Source: Enoplolaimus lenunculus (taxonomy: Eukaryota; Nematoda; Enoplea; Enoplida; Thoracostomopsidae). Taken from it: 64,000 bases of DNA. A model generated the notes under the pieces. It searched no databases and was not told the origin of the DNA. It was given only the letters and a program-made list of their open reading frames with translations. Both the position numbers and the translations under genes were made by a program. This document shows, in pieces, positions 24,622 through 36,300 of the stretch; within the stretch, counting starts at the first letter, position 1; every line of letters begins with the position of its first letter. Location of the stretch: contig JASANG010000959.1 of the NCBI GenBank assembly GCA_030248215.1, positions 124,001 through 188,000 of the forward strand, read 5' to 3'.

Positions 24622-25691
24622 TTGATTTTAATCATTTTAACTCGATTCAATAATTGCCAAGGGGTCGTCGTCCTGGAAAACACCCATGAAATTGGTTTCG
24701 CTAACTCTGTGCAGCTACCAGTATAATTGACATATTGAATGACGCTTCGAAAACAGACACGCAGTTTAACTGAACGATAATTTAAGCTCTAAACATTAAA
24801 ACGTATTTGTTTAGCGGCGAGCAATCTTGCGTTCAACCGGATTGAGTTCAACGTAGACAGTTTCAGTTCAATTCGTACAACACTCACATCAACTACGATA
24901 CGTTTCTAGTGCTCTATTGCGAATAAGATGTCATTTATTCAGATTACAATAGCGTTGAGATATTTTCGGATTCCAAAGGATAAGTAAAAGTTGGAACAAG
25001 TCGGTCAAAATGATTCGAATTTAAGAGCACATTACATATGCCGTTTTGGGAGGCGACGAACGAACGGCGGTAACCAGATTAGTTATGTCCGGCAATCAAT
25101 GAACATCATGGTAACCTAGTCTTCATGGCCTATAAGCACATTTTATCAGTACAGTAACCACTAACAGTATTTATTTAATGTTCGACAATTGGTTTTATTA
25201 ATAATCAATTTTTAAATGACATATTTATGAAACAAGCAGTACCTGAAAGGTTCAGAAATACGGTAGCGCACGCATGACCTGTTTGAATCAGTTAAACAGC
25301 CTAATTTTGACCAGCGCGAGCTGGTTTACATACAATATGTATAATAACGTTGTGCGTGCAATATTTCAATTTAACCATCATCTTAAACAAGTATACATCG
25401 ATTAAAAATCAACACAACGTTCAGCTTTTGATAATTTGAATCCAACGGCTGTCAAATATTAACGCTAAAATTATTTATCATGAAACTTGAAAATTTCGGC
25501 AAACTGTTTATGAGTGAAATTTTCAAATGACGGTTGAAAGGCAAGCGTGCAAGGTATGGTTTATTCTAGTCGAAAAATGTACGTGATTTGACATTGAACA
25601 AAGATGTTTGCTAAAAGTGTACAATTATTTTTTATTGTATCTTATGACACGTTAGCCTCGTAACGAAAGTAGAAGGGGGCAACAAGACTTT
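24622..25691. other. Downstream of the unrecognised gene: probable 3' UTR and intergenic DNA
   Basis: No canonical AATAAA was found close to the stop. No repeat family was recognised until the MITE at 25692. Confidence 0.5.
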
Positions 25692-25857
25692 GGCCCACGT
25701 ATAGAACAGGGCCGGATCGTTTTCCAAAGGGGCTATAATGGAGTCAGTTTAAGCTTTAGACTCATTTTTTGCTTAGGCTTAGGCTTAAGCTTAGGCTTAG
25801 GCTTAGGATTAGGAATATGCTTATACTACTGTTCCGGCCCTATTCTGTACATGGGCC
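25692..25857 (-). mobile_element. TTAGGC-core MITE, copy 7 (subfamily B)
   Basis: Ends GGCCCACGTATAGAACAGGG and the matching CCCTATTCTGTACATGGGCC. Flanks AAGACTTT/AAGACTTC agree at 7 of 8. The + strand core runs GCTTAGGCTTAGGC, so it is inverted relative to most copies. Confidence 0.92.
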
Positions 25858-26626
25858 AAGACTTCTATAGAGACTGAATACAGTTTTCCTAACATCGAGT
25901 TTTAATACTATTGAAAATATTTTCGGCGAGAACGGCGAATCTTTTCGTAGGTGGACGGCGCCCACTCAGGCCCCGTAGTTATGAGCCGATAACAAGTGTT
26001 AATATGGCGGATCTAAGACCCCGTGAACTCGAGTCATTCACTCATTTACCTTCCTATATTTGAATCTCGGTGAATTTACCCGTTCACATATTTACATGTA
26101 TGAACGACATGGATTAATCATATATCAAATTCATTAAAATTTAAAAGTGCATATAATAACATAATTTTAACTCTTTCAAAGAAATCTAAAAATAATGCAG
26201 GAAGTATTTTTTAAATATCTTTTGATGTTTCATCTCGGTCATGTTAACTATAGAGACTTTGCGCAGTAAGCTAAAAGCAATACTTAAGACTGAGACTATA
26301 CTTCTCAGTGTCTACGTCAACCAGTCCTCATATCTCCAGTGGACAGCTTCTTATAATTATCATGGACCCTTCAGCTTAAGAAGGAGTATCCCATGCGAAA
26401 ACAGCATGGATCCGTGTCATTTCAAGTTATTGATCTGTTATGCAGATGTATTTGTTTTGATAACAACGTGTGCATGACACTTTATAAAAATTCTGAATCC
26501 TTAATGTTCAAACGACGTCTGTATTTAATATATATTTGTTTGGTAAAATAATATGTAGCCAAATTTATTCACCAGATTTTGACATATTATATGGGTACGG
26601 GATTGATGGCTTCAGTACACTTTTGC

Positions 26627-26700
26627 CACATTTAAGATTAAGGCTTAGACTTCTGTTTGATCTTTAGTAAACATTTTCTGAAACCTAAGCCTAAGCCTGT
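26627..26700. repeat. Two opposed TTAGGC-type arms
   Basis: The left arm reads AAGGCTTAGAC and the right arm CCTAAGCCTAAGCC, separated by about 40 bp, so telomere-like hexamers face each other. Confidence 0.5.
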
Positions 26701-26860
26701 TGACGGAAGTAGTACGAGAGCCCTGTGTTACAATTGAGGTAAAATTACGTAAAAATATACATATTTCAATGGCGGTTAGCATACAAAATATAAACTAAAG
26801 TAGTAGAAACTAAATTTTTCGTTTGTAAATGCAAGCTTGTCTTGCTATTTAGTGCATACA

Positions 26861-27029
26861 AAATTAGGCTCTTGTCCTCTTGAAGCGTAAGTTTAGGCTT
26901 TGGCTATGACTTAGAATTAGGTAAACGTTTAGGCAAAGGTTAAGGCTTAGGCTTAGATAAACGAATTCTGTTATGAAACTTAAGTCAAGCCTAGGTTTGT
27001 GGGGTAGGCATCTTACAAGAGCCTAATTT
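26861..27029. mobile_element. Second TTAGGC-core element type, 15-bp perfect inverted ends
   Basis: AAATTAGGCTCTTGT at 26861-26875 is the exact complement of ACAAGAGCCTAATTT at 27015-27029. Between them lie degenerate TTAGGC units (about 26886-26957). The ends differ from the GGCC family. No target duplication is obvious. Confidence 0.6.
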
Positions 27030-27926
27030 ATGTTCGGAATTTAAGGCATGCATGTGAGATCCAAAATACAACCAAACTGCTCTATTTACGTTGAACGCTT
27101 TAAGCGTTTTGGCCAGCGGCAGATTTATTGAGTATTATATCGTTTAATTTCTATATTAACTGTGAAAGATAAACCAGAGGCCCATCTCCTTTTGATCAGA
27201 CATAAAATGATTTCGGATCCTGCCTAAGTTACCACAATAAGTTACTTTCTATCTCTGTGTGGTTATGCGCATAGGGAAAATGGCCTAAAAGTCAAACTCA
27301 ACGCTGCACTGATAAAATTTCGCGAACGATGCGAGCGAAATTTCACAACAATTTTAGCATTTTTATCAGCGTCAATCGAAGGCCTGCCTCTGGCTCCGGC
27401 TGCGATGGAAAATCGACCTTCGGCTCTGGTTCCGTACAAAATTTATGCGTTTTTGGCACGTTTCGTTTTAACTTTTGGCACAATTGTGATTAAAAAATTG
27501 CCGAGATTTCAGAAATCGTACAACCGAACGACTTAACAACAAATTACAGATATTTGCTAAAATTACCAAATTGAACGTGATTTTTACTACCTTATTTCGG
27601 CTCACCTCCGGCTGGCTCCGGTATTTATCACCTCCGGTTGTAACCTGAATTTTTTATATATCTCGATTGGAAATTTAAGGTTGCGTATTGCCGATAGAGG
27701 GCTCGTTCTGGAGTAACCCCAAGCTTAGAGATAATAATGAACTATAATCATGTGAGCCATATATGATCAGAAAAATGCAGGGGACTATAGTTTCCCCAGC
27801 CCCTTCTTCTTCTTTTTCCAACATTTTAACTAGCCATTCAATGTGATATACCACAAACCACATGGCGCAGTCAAATCAGCTTGTCCGGGGGTCATCGAAA
27901 AAAGCACCTTTAAAGAGTGTAGAATA

Positions 27927-28374
27927 CTGTAATGACTTGAATAAGGGGGTGTAATACGAAGAAGGTCTCCATTTTTAGTCCCAGTGATTAGGAATCCGTT
28001 TCCCTAGTAAGAGTCTGTAAGCGGATAGAGTTTCTAAATCGTAAATAGAATCCATAAATGCCAATTATTCCTAAATATAATAGTGCATAAATGACTCAAG
28101 AACCAAATATCGTTGAGTTCGAACTTTAAACCCTGCTTAAGTGGTGAAAGTACTTTCCTAAAGTATAACCTTGCATTATCGCTCAAGCTTTTGGTGCAAA
28201 ACTAATAAACGCTTAATTCAACCGATAGTTGCAACACCTGATATATATCAGTAACGAAGGACGGCGGTGAGCCGCCGAAAAATAAATTCAGTCCGTAACC
28301 GCATAACAGGGGAATTTCGTGTGAACAGTCCAAATAAATATTAGTCTTCCCGCCTATTATTCAGGTCACTACAA
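27927..28374 (-). mobile_element. Mariner-like MITE, second copy, inverted
   Basis: Ends CTGTAATGACTTGAATAAG and TATTATTCAGGTCACTACA, with TA flanks. The interior CTAGTAAGAGTCTGTAAGCG is the complement of text in the copy at 20125 (CGCTTACGGACTCTTATTAG). Confidence 0.8.
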
Positions 28375-28718
28375 TAACACTACACGATTCAGAAAATTAT
28401 CTCGCTCGCAACGCCTCGCTTGCATAAAACTTTTACACGTGGTTGTCATCTCGACCTGAAATTGAAGTCCTGGCTATAAACTGGCTTACATCATCGGCTA
28501 AAATTCATCAGTGAAATTTGAAACTTTTAATTTTCTATGCAGAATATGTCGACGAGTTTTGAAATTTGTTTTAATTTATCAAAAACTACAAATAACGAGA
28601 ATTTTTACTCGCTTGAAAGTGTAAATGGTGTTTGTTTGTTGTACATTTTTTTTAAATAATACACTTAACTCTGAATGGTTGTACGAACCTAAACCAGCCG
28701 CCCCTTGGTACGTAATGT

Positions 28719-29157
28719 GGCCAATGTAAAGAACAGGGGCGGAACAGTATTATAACCATATTCCTAAGCCTAAGCCTAAGCCTAAGCGTAAGAATGAGCA
28801 TATTCCTAAGCCTAAGCCTAAACCTAAGCCTAAGCATAAGAATGAGCATATTCCTAAGCCTAAGCCTAAACCTAAGCCTAAGCATAAGAATGAGCATATT
28901 CCTAAGCCTAAGCCTAAACCTAAGCCTAAGCATAAGAATGAGCATATTCCTAAGCCTAAGCCTAAACCTAAGCCTAAGCATAAGAATGAGCATATTCCTA
29001 AGCCTAAGCCTAAACCTAAGCCTAAGCATAAGAATGAGCATATTCCTAAGCTTAAGCATAAGCCTAAGCGTAAGCCAAGCAAAAACATAGGCTAAAACTT
29101 AATCTTACTCTATTGCTGACCCACAAAAAGATTCCGCCCCTGATCATTACATGGGCC
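28719..29157 (+). mobile_element. TTAGGC-core MITE, copy 8, expanded by a 48-bp tandem array
   Basis: 439-bp copy with perfect 8-bp flanks CGTAATGT (28711-28718, 29158-29165). Ends GGCCAATG and CATGGGCC. It is the largest copy because the core contains five identical 48-bp units (28791-29030). Each unit is AGAATGAGCATATTC plus CCTAAG/CCTAAA/CATA hexamers. Confidence 0.93.
28791..29030 (+). repeat. 48-bp minisatellite, five identical units
   Basis: Units start at 28791, 28839, 28887, 28935 and 28983, with partial units on both sides. Because 48 is a multiple of three and the unit lacks stops in several frames, long repetitive open frames appear on both strands (for example a 16-residue FLSLSLNLSLSIRMSI-type repeat). 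They are not genes. Confidence 0.97.
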
Positions 29158-29165
29158 CGTAATGT

Positions 29166-29490
29166 TAAGCTTAAGCAGGCGCGTTTCTTATTTTGACACA
29201 TACCTCGAGCTTTTAACTAATTTTTTGATTAGGCTTAGGCTTTGTCAGAACTGCACGATCGGGACGACCCCTTTCTCTGTAGTACTGCAAATATACATGG
29301 TTTTTAGTTTAAATTTCTCCCAAACATATGGTCAGATTCTATACGTACATGAGTATATATGTGTCTTCCTTATACAGTCTGCATATACACAAGCTACACC
29401 GCATATACCCACAAGGCTTTACGCATTGAGTTAGTTATAGGGTTAGCAGTTCGTTGAAGCTGGGGATTAGGATTAGGCTTAAACTTAAAA
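29166..29490. repeat. Scattered TTAGGC-type units downstream of MITE copy 8
   Basis: GATTAGGCTTAGGC at about 29228-29241 and GGATTAGGATTAGGC near 29463-29480. The phrase ACTAATTTTTTGATT before the first recurs at about 23910, inside the intron of the unrecognised gene, so this is probably an eroded copy of another element. Confidence 0.5.
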
Positions 29491-30344
29491 ATACGCTTTA
29501 ATGAAAATTTTTAAACAGCGCTGAATACAAGCTATAATCCATTCCTCACAGCGTAGTTGACTGCTGCTTTATATTAGGATCCCGCGACGCGTGGACCAAG
29601 GTTTAAAATGTTCGTAGTCCGGCGTTTCGCAAGCAGAGTTGCGTTAATTTGTTTCAAGAGAGACCCTTGCACTGGCAGATCTACAATTTTTGGAGGCTGT
29701 GGGTTTTGGGAAGAATGCTACCACCGATTGAAACATGTGAAGTCCGAGTAGCACGGAAACGAAACCTCAACAGTCACAATAATTATAAGCGCCGTTCACA
29801 ATATACAACTCCAGTCGGACGGGAAACAGGTCACATCGCACGAGATACGAATGAGGTTCTGCCGGTCGTTCTGGGCCAGGACAGTCTCTTGGTTTTACTG
29901 TATTGTCACCGGTTTCCATTTTTTGTCAACTTGTGGAGCGAAGTAACGATTGTTGGCACGTTGGACAGGAACGACTTTACGTCAGAGACATCGTGCGGAT
30001 GTGGCATCTGATGATCGGCTTCCTCTTTTAAACCATTTGCAACTCGGTCGCAAGAAAACGTGTTCCCCAGGTATTCAACCTTTGGTTAAGCAAAAGAATA
30101 CTTGTCCAACCAGCATCGAACGCCTTGGCCACTGAACCGTTGTCGCGAGCACTGGAGATTGCGATTGCAATAAGAGGCATCCATTCCGCTGACCAAAATG
30201 TCATCCAACCACACCGCGACTCCCTGGAAATCTTCTGTAGTTTGTTCTTGCTCCAAAATCACATAAAAATATCCCGCAACAGTTCGGTTTTAATTTGATG
30301 TGTATTGAAAACCGATTTAAAATATTTTTTAACTTTTCAGAGGG
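29491..30344. other. Upstream of the kinase: GC-richer, coding-like but unassigned
   Basis: From about 29580 to 30250 the sequence is richer in GC than its surroundings and has overlapping open frames in three frames (for example 29649-30011 and 29950-30135). No frame is recognisable. It may be promoter, 5' UTR or a decayed gene. Confidence 0.4.
30332..30344 (+). promoter_or_regulatory. Strong 3' splice acceptor 4 nt before the kinase ATG
   Basis: A pyrimidine-rich tract ends in ACTTTTCAG at 30340, and the start ATG follows after AGGG. No upstream exon of the kinase is recognisable. In nematodes this arrangement is the usual outron acceptor for spliced-leader trans-splicing; a short non-coding 5' exon spliced in cis would look the same. 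Confidence 0.6.
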
Positions 30345-33300
30345 ATGAGGTTTCCTGAACCGCCTGCAAATGACTTATTGAAGCCGGGTGATTTGCTTCG
30401 TGAACGATGGAAAATCGTAAGCACTACACACCGTTCACAACGGGCATGGCAAGAGACGAGTCGGAGGAACGGTGTCACATTTTGTAATGCCCCCGTTTTG
30501 AATGCCTTCAAAGAGATCCTAATATGACCGGTGGGCATGAACAAACGCCAATAAGCAAAACATTCGTATTTTTGAGCCTCCAGAAACGGAAAAAATTCCT
30601 GTTAAAAAGTGGGACAAATTCTATACCTTCCGAGCCGTTTGCTACGCTGAGTTGAATGGTGCTTATGTGACTCGCGGGTTATGATTGAAAAAGCCATTTG
30701 TTACGGGTTGAGCCAAGCGGATTATAAAATTTTTGAAAACGTGTGGGATTAAATACTTTCAGCTTTACGCTAAATCCGAATAATGCGATCGGTTTATAGG
30801 CGAATGTGGCGGAAAGCGTTATACTTTCTTCAGGCTTATGATTCTTCTTGTTCCATACTGTTGGACCCCGAGTCATGAAATTTTAAGACAACATTTCTGT
30901 GTATAAATAAATGCTTTAGGCCACGCAGGCGTGTTTGCTATAGCGTTTATTTTAACAGAAAGCCAAAATCGGAGCTGGCGGCTTTGGTCAAATCTACGAA
31001 GCAGAAGACAAAGAGACAAAATCTAATGTCGCCGTCAAAACCGAAGCGATCACAGATACCAGTCGTATTATTATACGAATGGAAATTGCTGTACTCAAAA
31101 GACTTAAAGGTAAGCTTTAGATCTGCATTAAATATTTTAAACTTGACCCGTATTCTCAAATGACTGTTGCACCTGTCACTATTTGACAATAGGTCTTGTG
31201 AATTTCGAACCAGCCAATGAATAGCTTCAAAACTGGACACATTTGTTGCGCATGATCGATGTTACTTGTGAGCCATGTATGGCATTTGAAGCTGCTTTAT
31301 TTGGCTTGTTTTAAAATTTATTGCTGATGATAGATGCTGCATACATATGAGAATACGGACATTAATGGCCGTTCGTAGCGATCCCAACTATATATTCAAA
31401 ATTCTCGTTTCCTCCAAAATGCGGTAGAAACAGTCATATTAGTAACTAATATAGTTCACTTGCCTGAAAACCTAACTGGTAATAAATGATTATGCTGATA
31501 CACTTCTGATTAAATAAATAAATAGGCTTGCGCTTAAACTTATTTAGAATCTACATACAGTTTTGTAGTTTGAAGCTAAACTCGATAAATCCTAAGATAG
31601 GAATTCGAACCCACGCCTTCATACGAAGCACCAGAACACTCACCCGACGTTCGGGAATGTGGACTCTTGAGTCTGGCGCGTTTAATTTCTGAGCCGCGCT
31701 TTCCTCAAGTTCGAATTATAAAAATGAGCGGATACCCTTCATAAGCTAAAGATTTACTTTTACAAACGTTGTAAATAGTACCAGTTTTAGCGCATATGAG
31801 TAGAAAAATAGCGTGTTTAATACCAGAGTTTTGTCGTTTGAATAGCAGTATGTAGAATCACGCTGCCGCACATTTCTGCACATCAAAATTGGACAAATCT
31901 TAACTAAATAAATTAATAAAACTGGCTTTGTTCGACGGACTTCGGGACCTTAGCGTATTCATATATACCACCTACACTGTAAATTCCAATGAGTTAATTA
32001 ATCAACTCAAACGGAAAGTTAGTTATTTCTGAGTTAATAACAGTAAACTTTAACTCACTCTGAGTTGACTTGATTCTCACTTTGAGTTGGGTTTACTCCG
32101 TGTGAGTTGCTTAACTAAATCAGAACAAGTTGAATTAACCCAGAATTGTGAGTTCTGATAGTCCTAACTCAGACTGAGAGTGGTTCAACTCATTCTGAGT
32201 TAAAATCAACTCACTGGAATTTTCAGTGTATTACCAGCTAGCGACATGTTTTCTAAACACAAGCACTGTTACATTGCAATTAGCGTTGAGAAATTTTACA
32301 CATTATTTTTCAAATCACGGTTCGAAATTCAGCAGTTTTTGCACTTGGTTTTGTTTCTACTGTGGCAAATTTGAGATTCAAAATTGCAGGAGTTCGTTAG
32401 TTACCAGAACCTATCGCTGATTGGTGATAGGTGAAATACGCATATGAGGATATAGATCCAGGTCTACAGCGTGGCCAGCACAATGATCGAATAGGTCTTC
32501 TAGACCCATCTCATACCAAAACCGATATTTTTAAATTCGAATAGCACTTATCATGAGTTAGCTATAGGTTTCAAAACGCAATAGCAGATCTCCAAATTGT
32601 TGCAAGACTACACCAAATCAAATGGAAAAAAGCGCCAAACTTTGAGCCTCAGTATTCACTGGTTCGAAAGTTACGGGACCTATCACTAACTGGTGATAGG
32701 TGCTGCACACATTTAAGAATACTGGCCCTAGAATTAACGAATTAATAATTTATGACATGTTATGTCCAAGTTTGATATTTTCAACCCAGCTGGGATAAAA
32801 TCAAAACAACAGAAACATTTTACACTCGTTTACTCCAGACCCACAACTTTAACACCCTGGCTGCAAGCAGAATTTTTGCGTGGCAATTCGCATGTTTGCG
32901 AACTATGGAAAGTGGACAAACGAAACACCTTTAGCACCCACACTTAATGTGATACATTTACAGACCTGGTCAAATAAAATTACGTTGTTGCAGTAGTTTA
33001 ACTGTGTATTAAATTTCAGATAAGCCACATGTATGCGAATTTTTTGGAGCCGGCAAAACAAAAAACTACTATTTTATGGTGATGTCTTTGTGCGGACAAA
33101 ATTTGGCTGATCGACGCCGCGCGTCACCGCAACAGTGTTTTTCTGTTGCGACAACGTTTCGCGTTGCGTATCAAATGGTTGAAGCAATCCGCGACGTGCA
33201 TGATATCGGATTTTTGCATCGCGATATCAAACCGGTAAAAGCTTCACAGTTTTGCAATCAATGTGTAATTTTTATGCTTCATTTCAAACAATTACCGGCG

Positions 33301-36300
33301 CCCGTAGCCAGCTCAACTTGCCAGTGGGGCTCAAAATTTTTGCACGACGGGCATACAAGGATTTTTTTGACTTACAAACAAACTTTCTAGAAGGGGGCAA
33401 AATTTTCCGCTCCCAAACAAAAAACTGGGTAAAAAATGACAGTTTCTTGGACATCCACGGATGTTAAGGCAACTGGAATTTTGGAATATATCCGCGTATT
33501 TTGTTAGGGATAATGAAGTATCCAAATACATAGGACACATACATAGTGTGTTGTGTACTGAAATTTTAGTCGAATTTTGCCGTCGGCCGCCAATCGGAAC
33601 ATCTTCGAACGGTATTTATTTTGGACTTTGGGTTAGCGCGTCAATTTGTTATCAATGATTCGATCCGTGCAGCTCGTTCGAACGCTGGTTTTCGTGGAAC
33701 TGTTCGTTATGCATCTTATGCTCCGCACGAAAATAAGGTGATCAGATGCAAAATATTCTGGCTCATGTACAGAACTGTGCAGGAACAGTAGTATAAGCAT
33801 ATTCCTAAGCCTAGCCTAAGCGAAAAATTTAGTCAAATCTTAAACTGACTCTATTAAAGCTCATTAGTAAAACGAAACGGCCCTGTTGTATACATGGGCC
33901 AATATTCCTGTAATCATATAATCTAAACTATGCACATCTTTGAGGATGCATATATCGCAGGTGATGGATGATCCAATAGATGTCACCCAGCACAGCCATG
34001 TCTATTTGGGAACAAAATTAAAATTTTGTGTTAATATTTAGTACTAAAATTGCGTTTGATTTCTAGCTCGCAAGGTTTTTCTCAATTTTCAGCTATTGTC
34101 ATAACAAAAAATTTTTCAGTTACAGTCTATAATAAGTTCCTGAATGGCTTGTACTATCAGCAACTAAACGGCAAACTACCAGATTGGCCTACGACATATA
34201 TATGTGACCAATAAACAAAACACACTGTTTTGCAATTAATACACGTATGTACGGTACTAAATTTTCACAGGACTAGACAGCCCCTTCGGACTTGAGTGTC
34301 AATCTTCTATAAGTCACTGAGTAGTGGTAGTAAATGCCTCCCACCAGCGCGATCTGTGTTCAAGTTCTAGCTGGTAAAGAGGTGTCTGCCAGTGGAATCT
34401 AGATTATTAAAACTGAAACGCCCCACATACGTATTTTGGTCAGCGTTTCAAGACAATAATAAGCTTTGTTTTTAATAATATACAGATAGTTCTACAATAG
34501 AAGTGGCCATAAATTTAGCAAGTTTAATTCTATAAACGCAAAGCGTGTATTGGTTGTCGAATGCCTTGTGTGACATATCATATACATTGTGAAAGCATTT
34601 GAAGCCCCATCATAAAAACGTTGCACCTGGGTGCCGTGTAACTAACTGCTACTAGTATATTCAATTACTGATTTAGTGGAAAATTTTTCTGTTGTTGTCT
34701 TTAATAGAAAAAAATTTACTAAAACATCATCAAACTTTCAGAAATTTAGAAATCCACCATTACCGGAATGGTTAAGTGTCATTTGGTTTGCAGGAAATGG
34801 GTCGCCACGACGATTTGTGGCCACTGTTCTACGTGTTCGTCGAATTTCTTACGGGCAATTTGCCGTGGAAACGATTGCGGGATAAAACAGAAGTGTACGA
34901 ATGTAAAAAGAAATACACGTACACAGATCTGGCAAAAATGACTCCTGAATCTGCTCAAGAAGCTTTGATTGCTTACGCTGAACACTTAATTCCTTTGACG
35001 TAAGCTGAGCTGTAACTACAGGGAACGCTGCAACTAGGAATTTCTTGCATGGAGTGAAAATATTTCCAGTGCTCGCAAAGACATTTTTTCTTACATAGAA
35101 TTTTAGGACGAAGTTGTTCGTAAAAAAAGAAGGCTACGCACCCCATCAGCCTCCGTAGGTCTGGGCCTGGTTAAGGGGCCAGAGTGGGCACCGTTTGCGT
35201 GGGAACATCTTCGCCTGCCCGTGTTCCAAACGTTTTCGACAAAATAAACGAATTATATGTCAGAAAAATATTTGTGGCTCGTATACATCACCGTGCCCCA
35301 TAAAAGGTTCGCGCTGTTTCGGCCCCCCTTTCACATATCGTATGACTAAAGTTTGGTTGCAGGGCTGTCCGGTAATTTTGCAGACTGTATTGGATCAGGA
35401 CCTAATAAGGCTATATATATAAAAAACGCTGTTTGGTATTTTGATATATAATTTACATATATATGGTTTACATACATACATATAATATATATAATGTATA
35501 TATATAAAACTTCGATTTCTCGATTACGAAAAGACGTCCGGTCCTTCTCCTATTTTTTACCCGCGGTTGCTCCGTGGTGCACTGTTGCCAAAATGGAGTC
35601 GATGCGAGAAATGGTTATATTGACAGCATACTTATAGCTGATAAATTCTTTGGCCATGTTTACATTGAGGGGCGTCTAGGTTTCCTGTGGGTCTATAAAA
35701 GAGTAGGTTTAGATTCTAGATTACATTTTTTGCTTAGGCTTAGGCTTAGGCTTAGAAATACGCTTTAATCTACTGTTACGCACCTTAAAGTAACATTGGC
35801 CAATTCTTTAAAATATTTTTACCATTTGAATATTTGATACTTAGATATCTTGATAAACCAAATTACGATTTACTTATATCGATTGCAAAGCGACCGCTCG
35901 CCGCCATCGGAGCAAACGATGAAGGACCATTTGACTGGGAAGAAGGCTATCGTTCGCTTATTGAACTTCAAGATAAACTCAGTAACACTCAAGCTGTTAT
36001 TTCTCAGTAAGTTTTAATTGGACAGTTCTACGACGTCAGTTGATGGGCCAAACGTAATGGAGGCCAGTGCAGATACGGCCTTAAAGACCGTGGTTCTAAG
36101 TGAAAGTATAACAAGTTCATTAATGCCTTTACTAACAACAGGAACAGGAGTGTCAAATTAATGGAACTCGGAAGTCCCCCAGTGTTTTTATTATCACAGT
36201 ATTGCATGCTAAGGCTCAGGCTCAGACATGTGAGGAAAGTATATAAACAAGTAAGTATCGGTATTGTGAAGGCCCTCGAAAGAAATCGGCCTCAGGGCCC

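Noticed and set aside
28652-29090. Long repetitive open frames on both strands (up to 135 codons)
   Set aside because: They are the translation of the 48-bp tandem array inside a MITE; the unit length is a multiple of three and lacks stops.
28719-29157. Interstitial telomere repeats as the scar of a chromosome fusion or end
   Set aside because: The array is bounded by inverted ends and a perfect 8-bp target duplication, so transposition explains it better.
29608-29755. Short cysteine-containing open frame (CFKRDPCTGRSTIFGGCGFW) that faintly recalls a Kunitz or toxin-like peptide
   Set aside because: Cysteine number and spacing do not fit the Kunitz family, there is no signal peptide and no transcript evidence.
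34325-34385. Possible tRNA-like B box (GTGTTCAAGTTCTAGC) in kinase intron 4
   Set aside because: The A-box side is poor and stems do not pair; at best an old tRNA-derived fragment.
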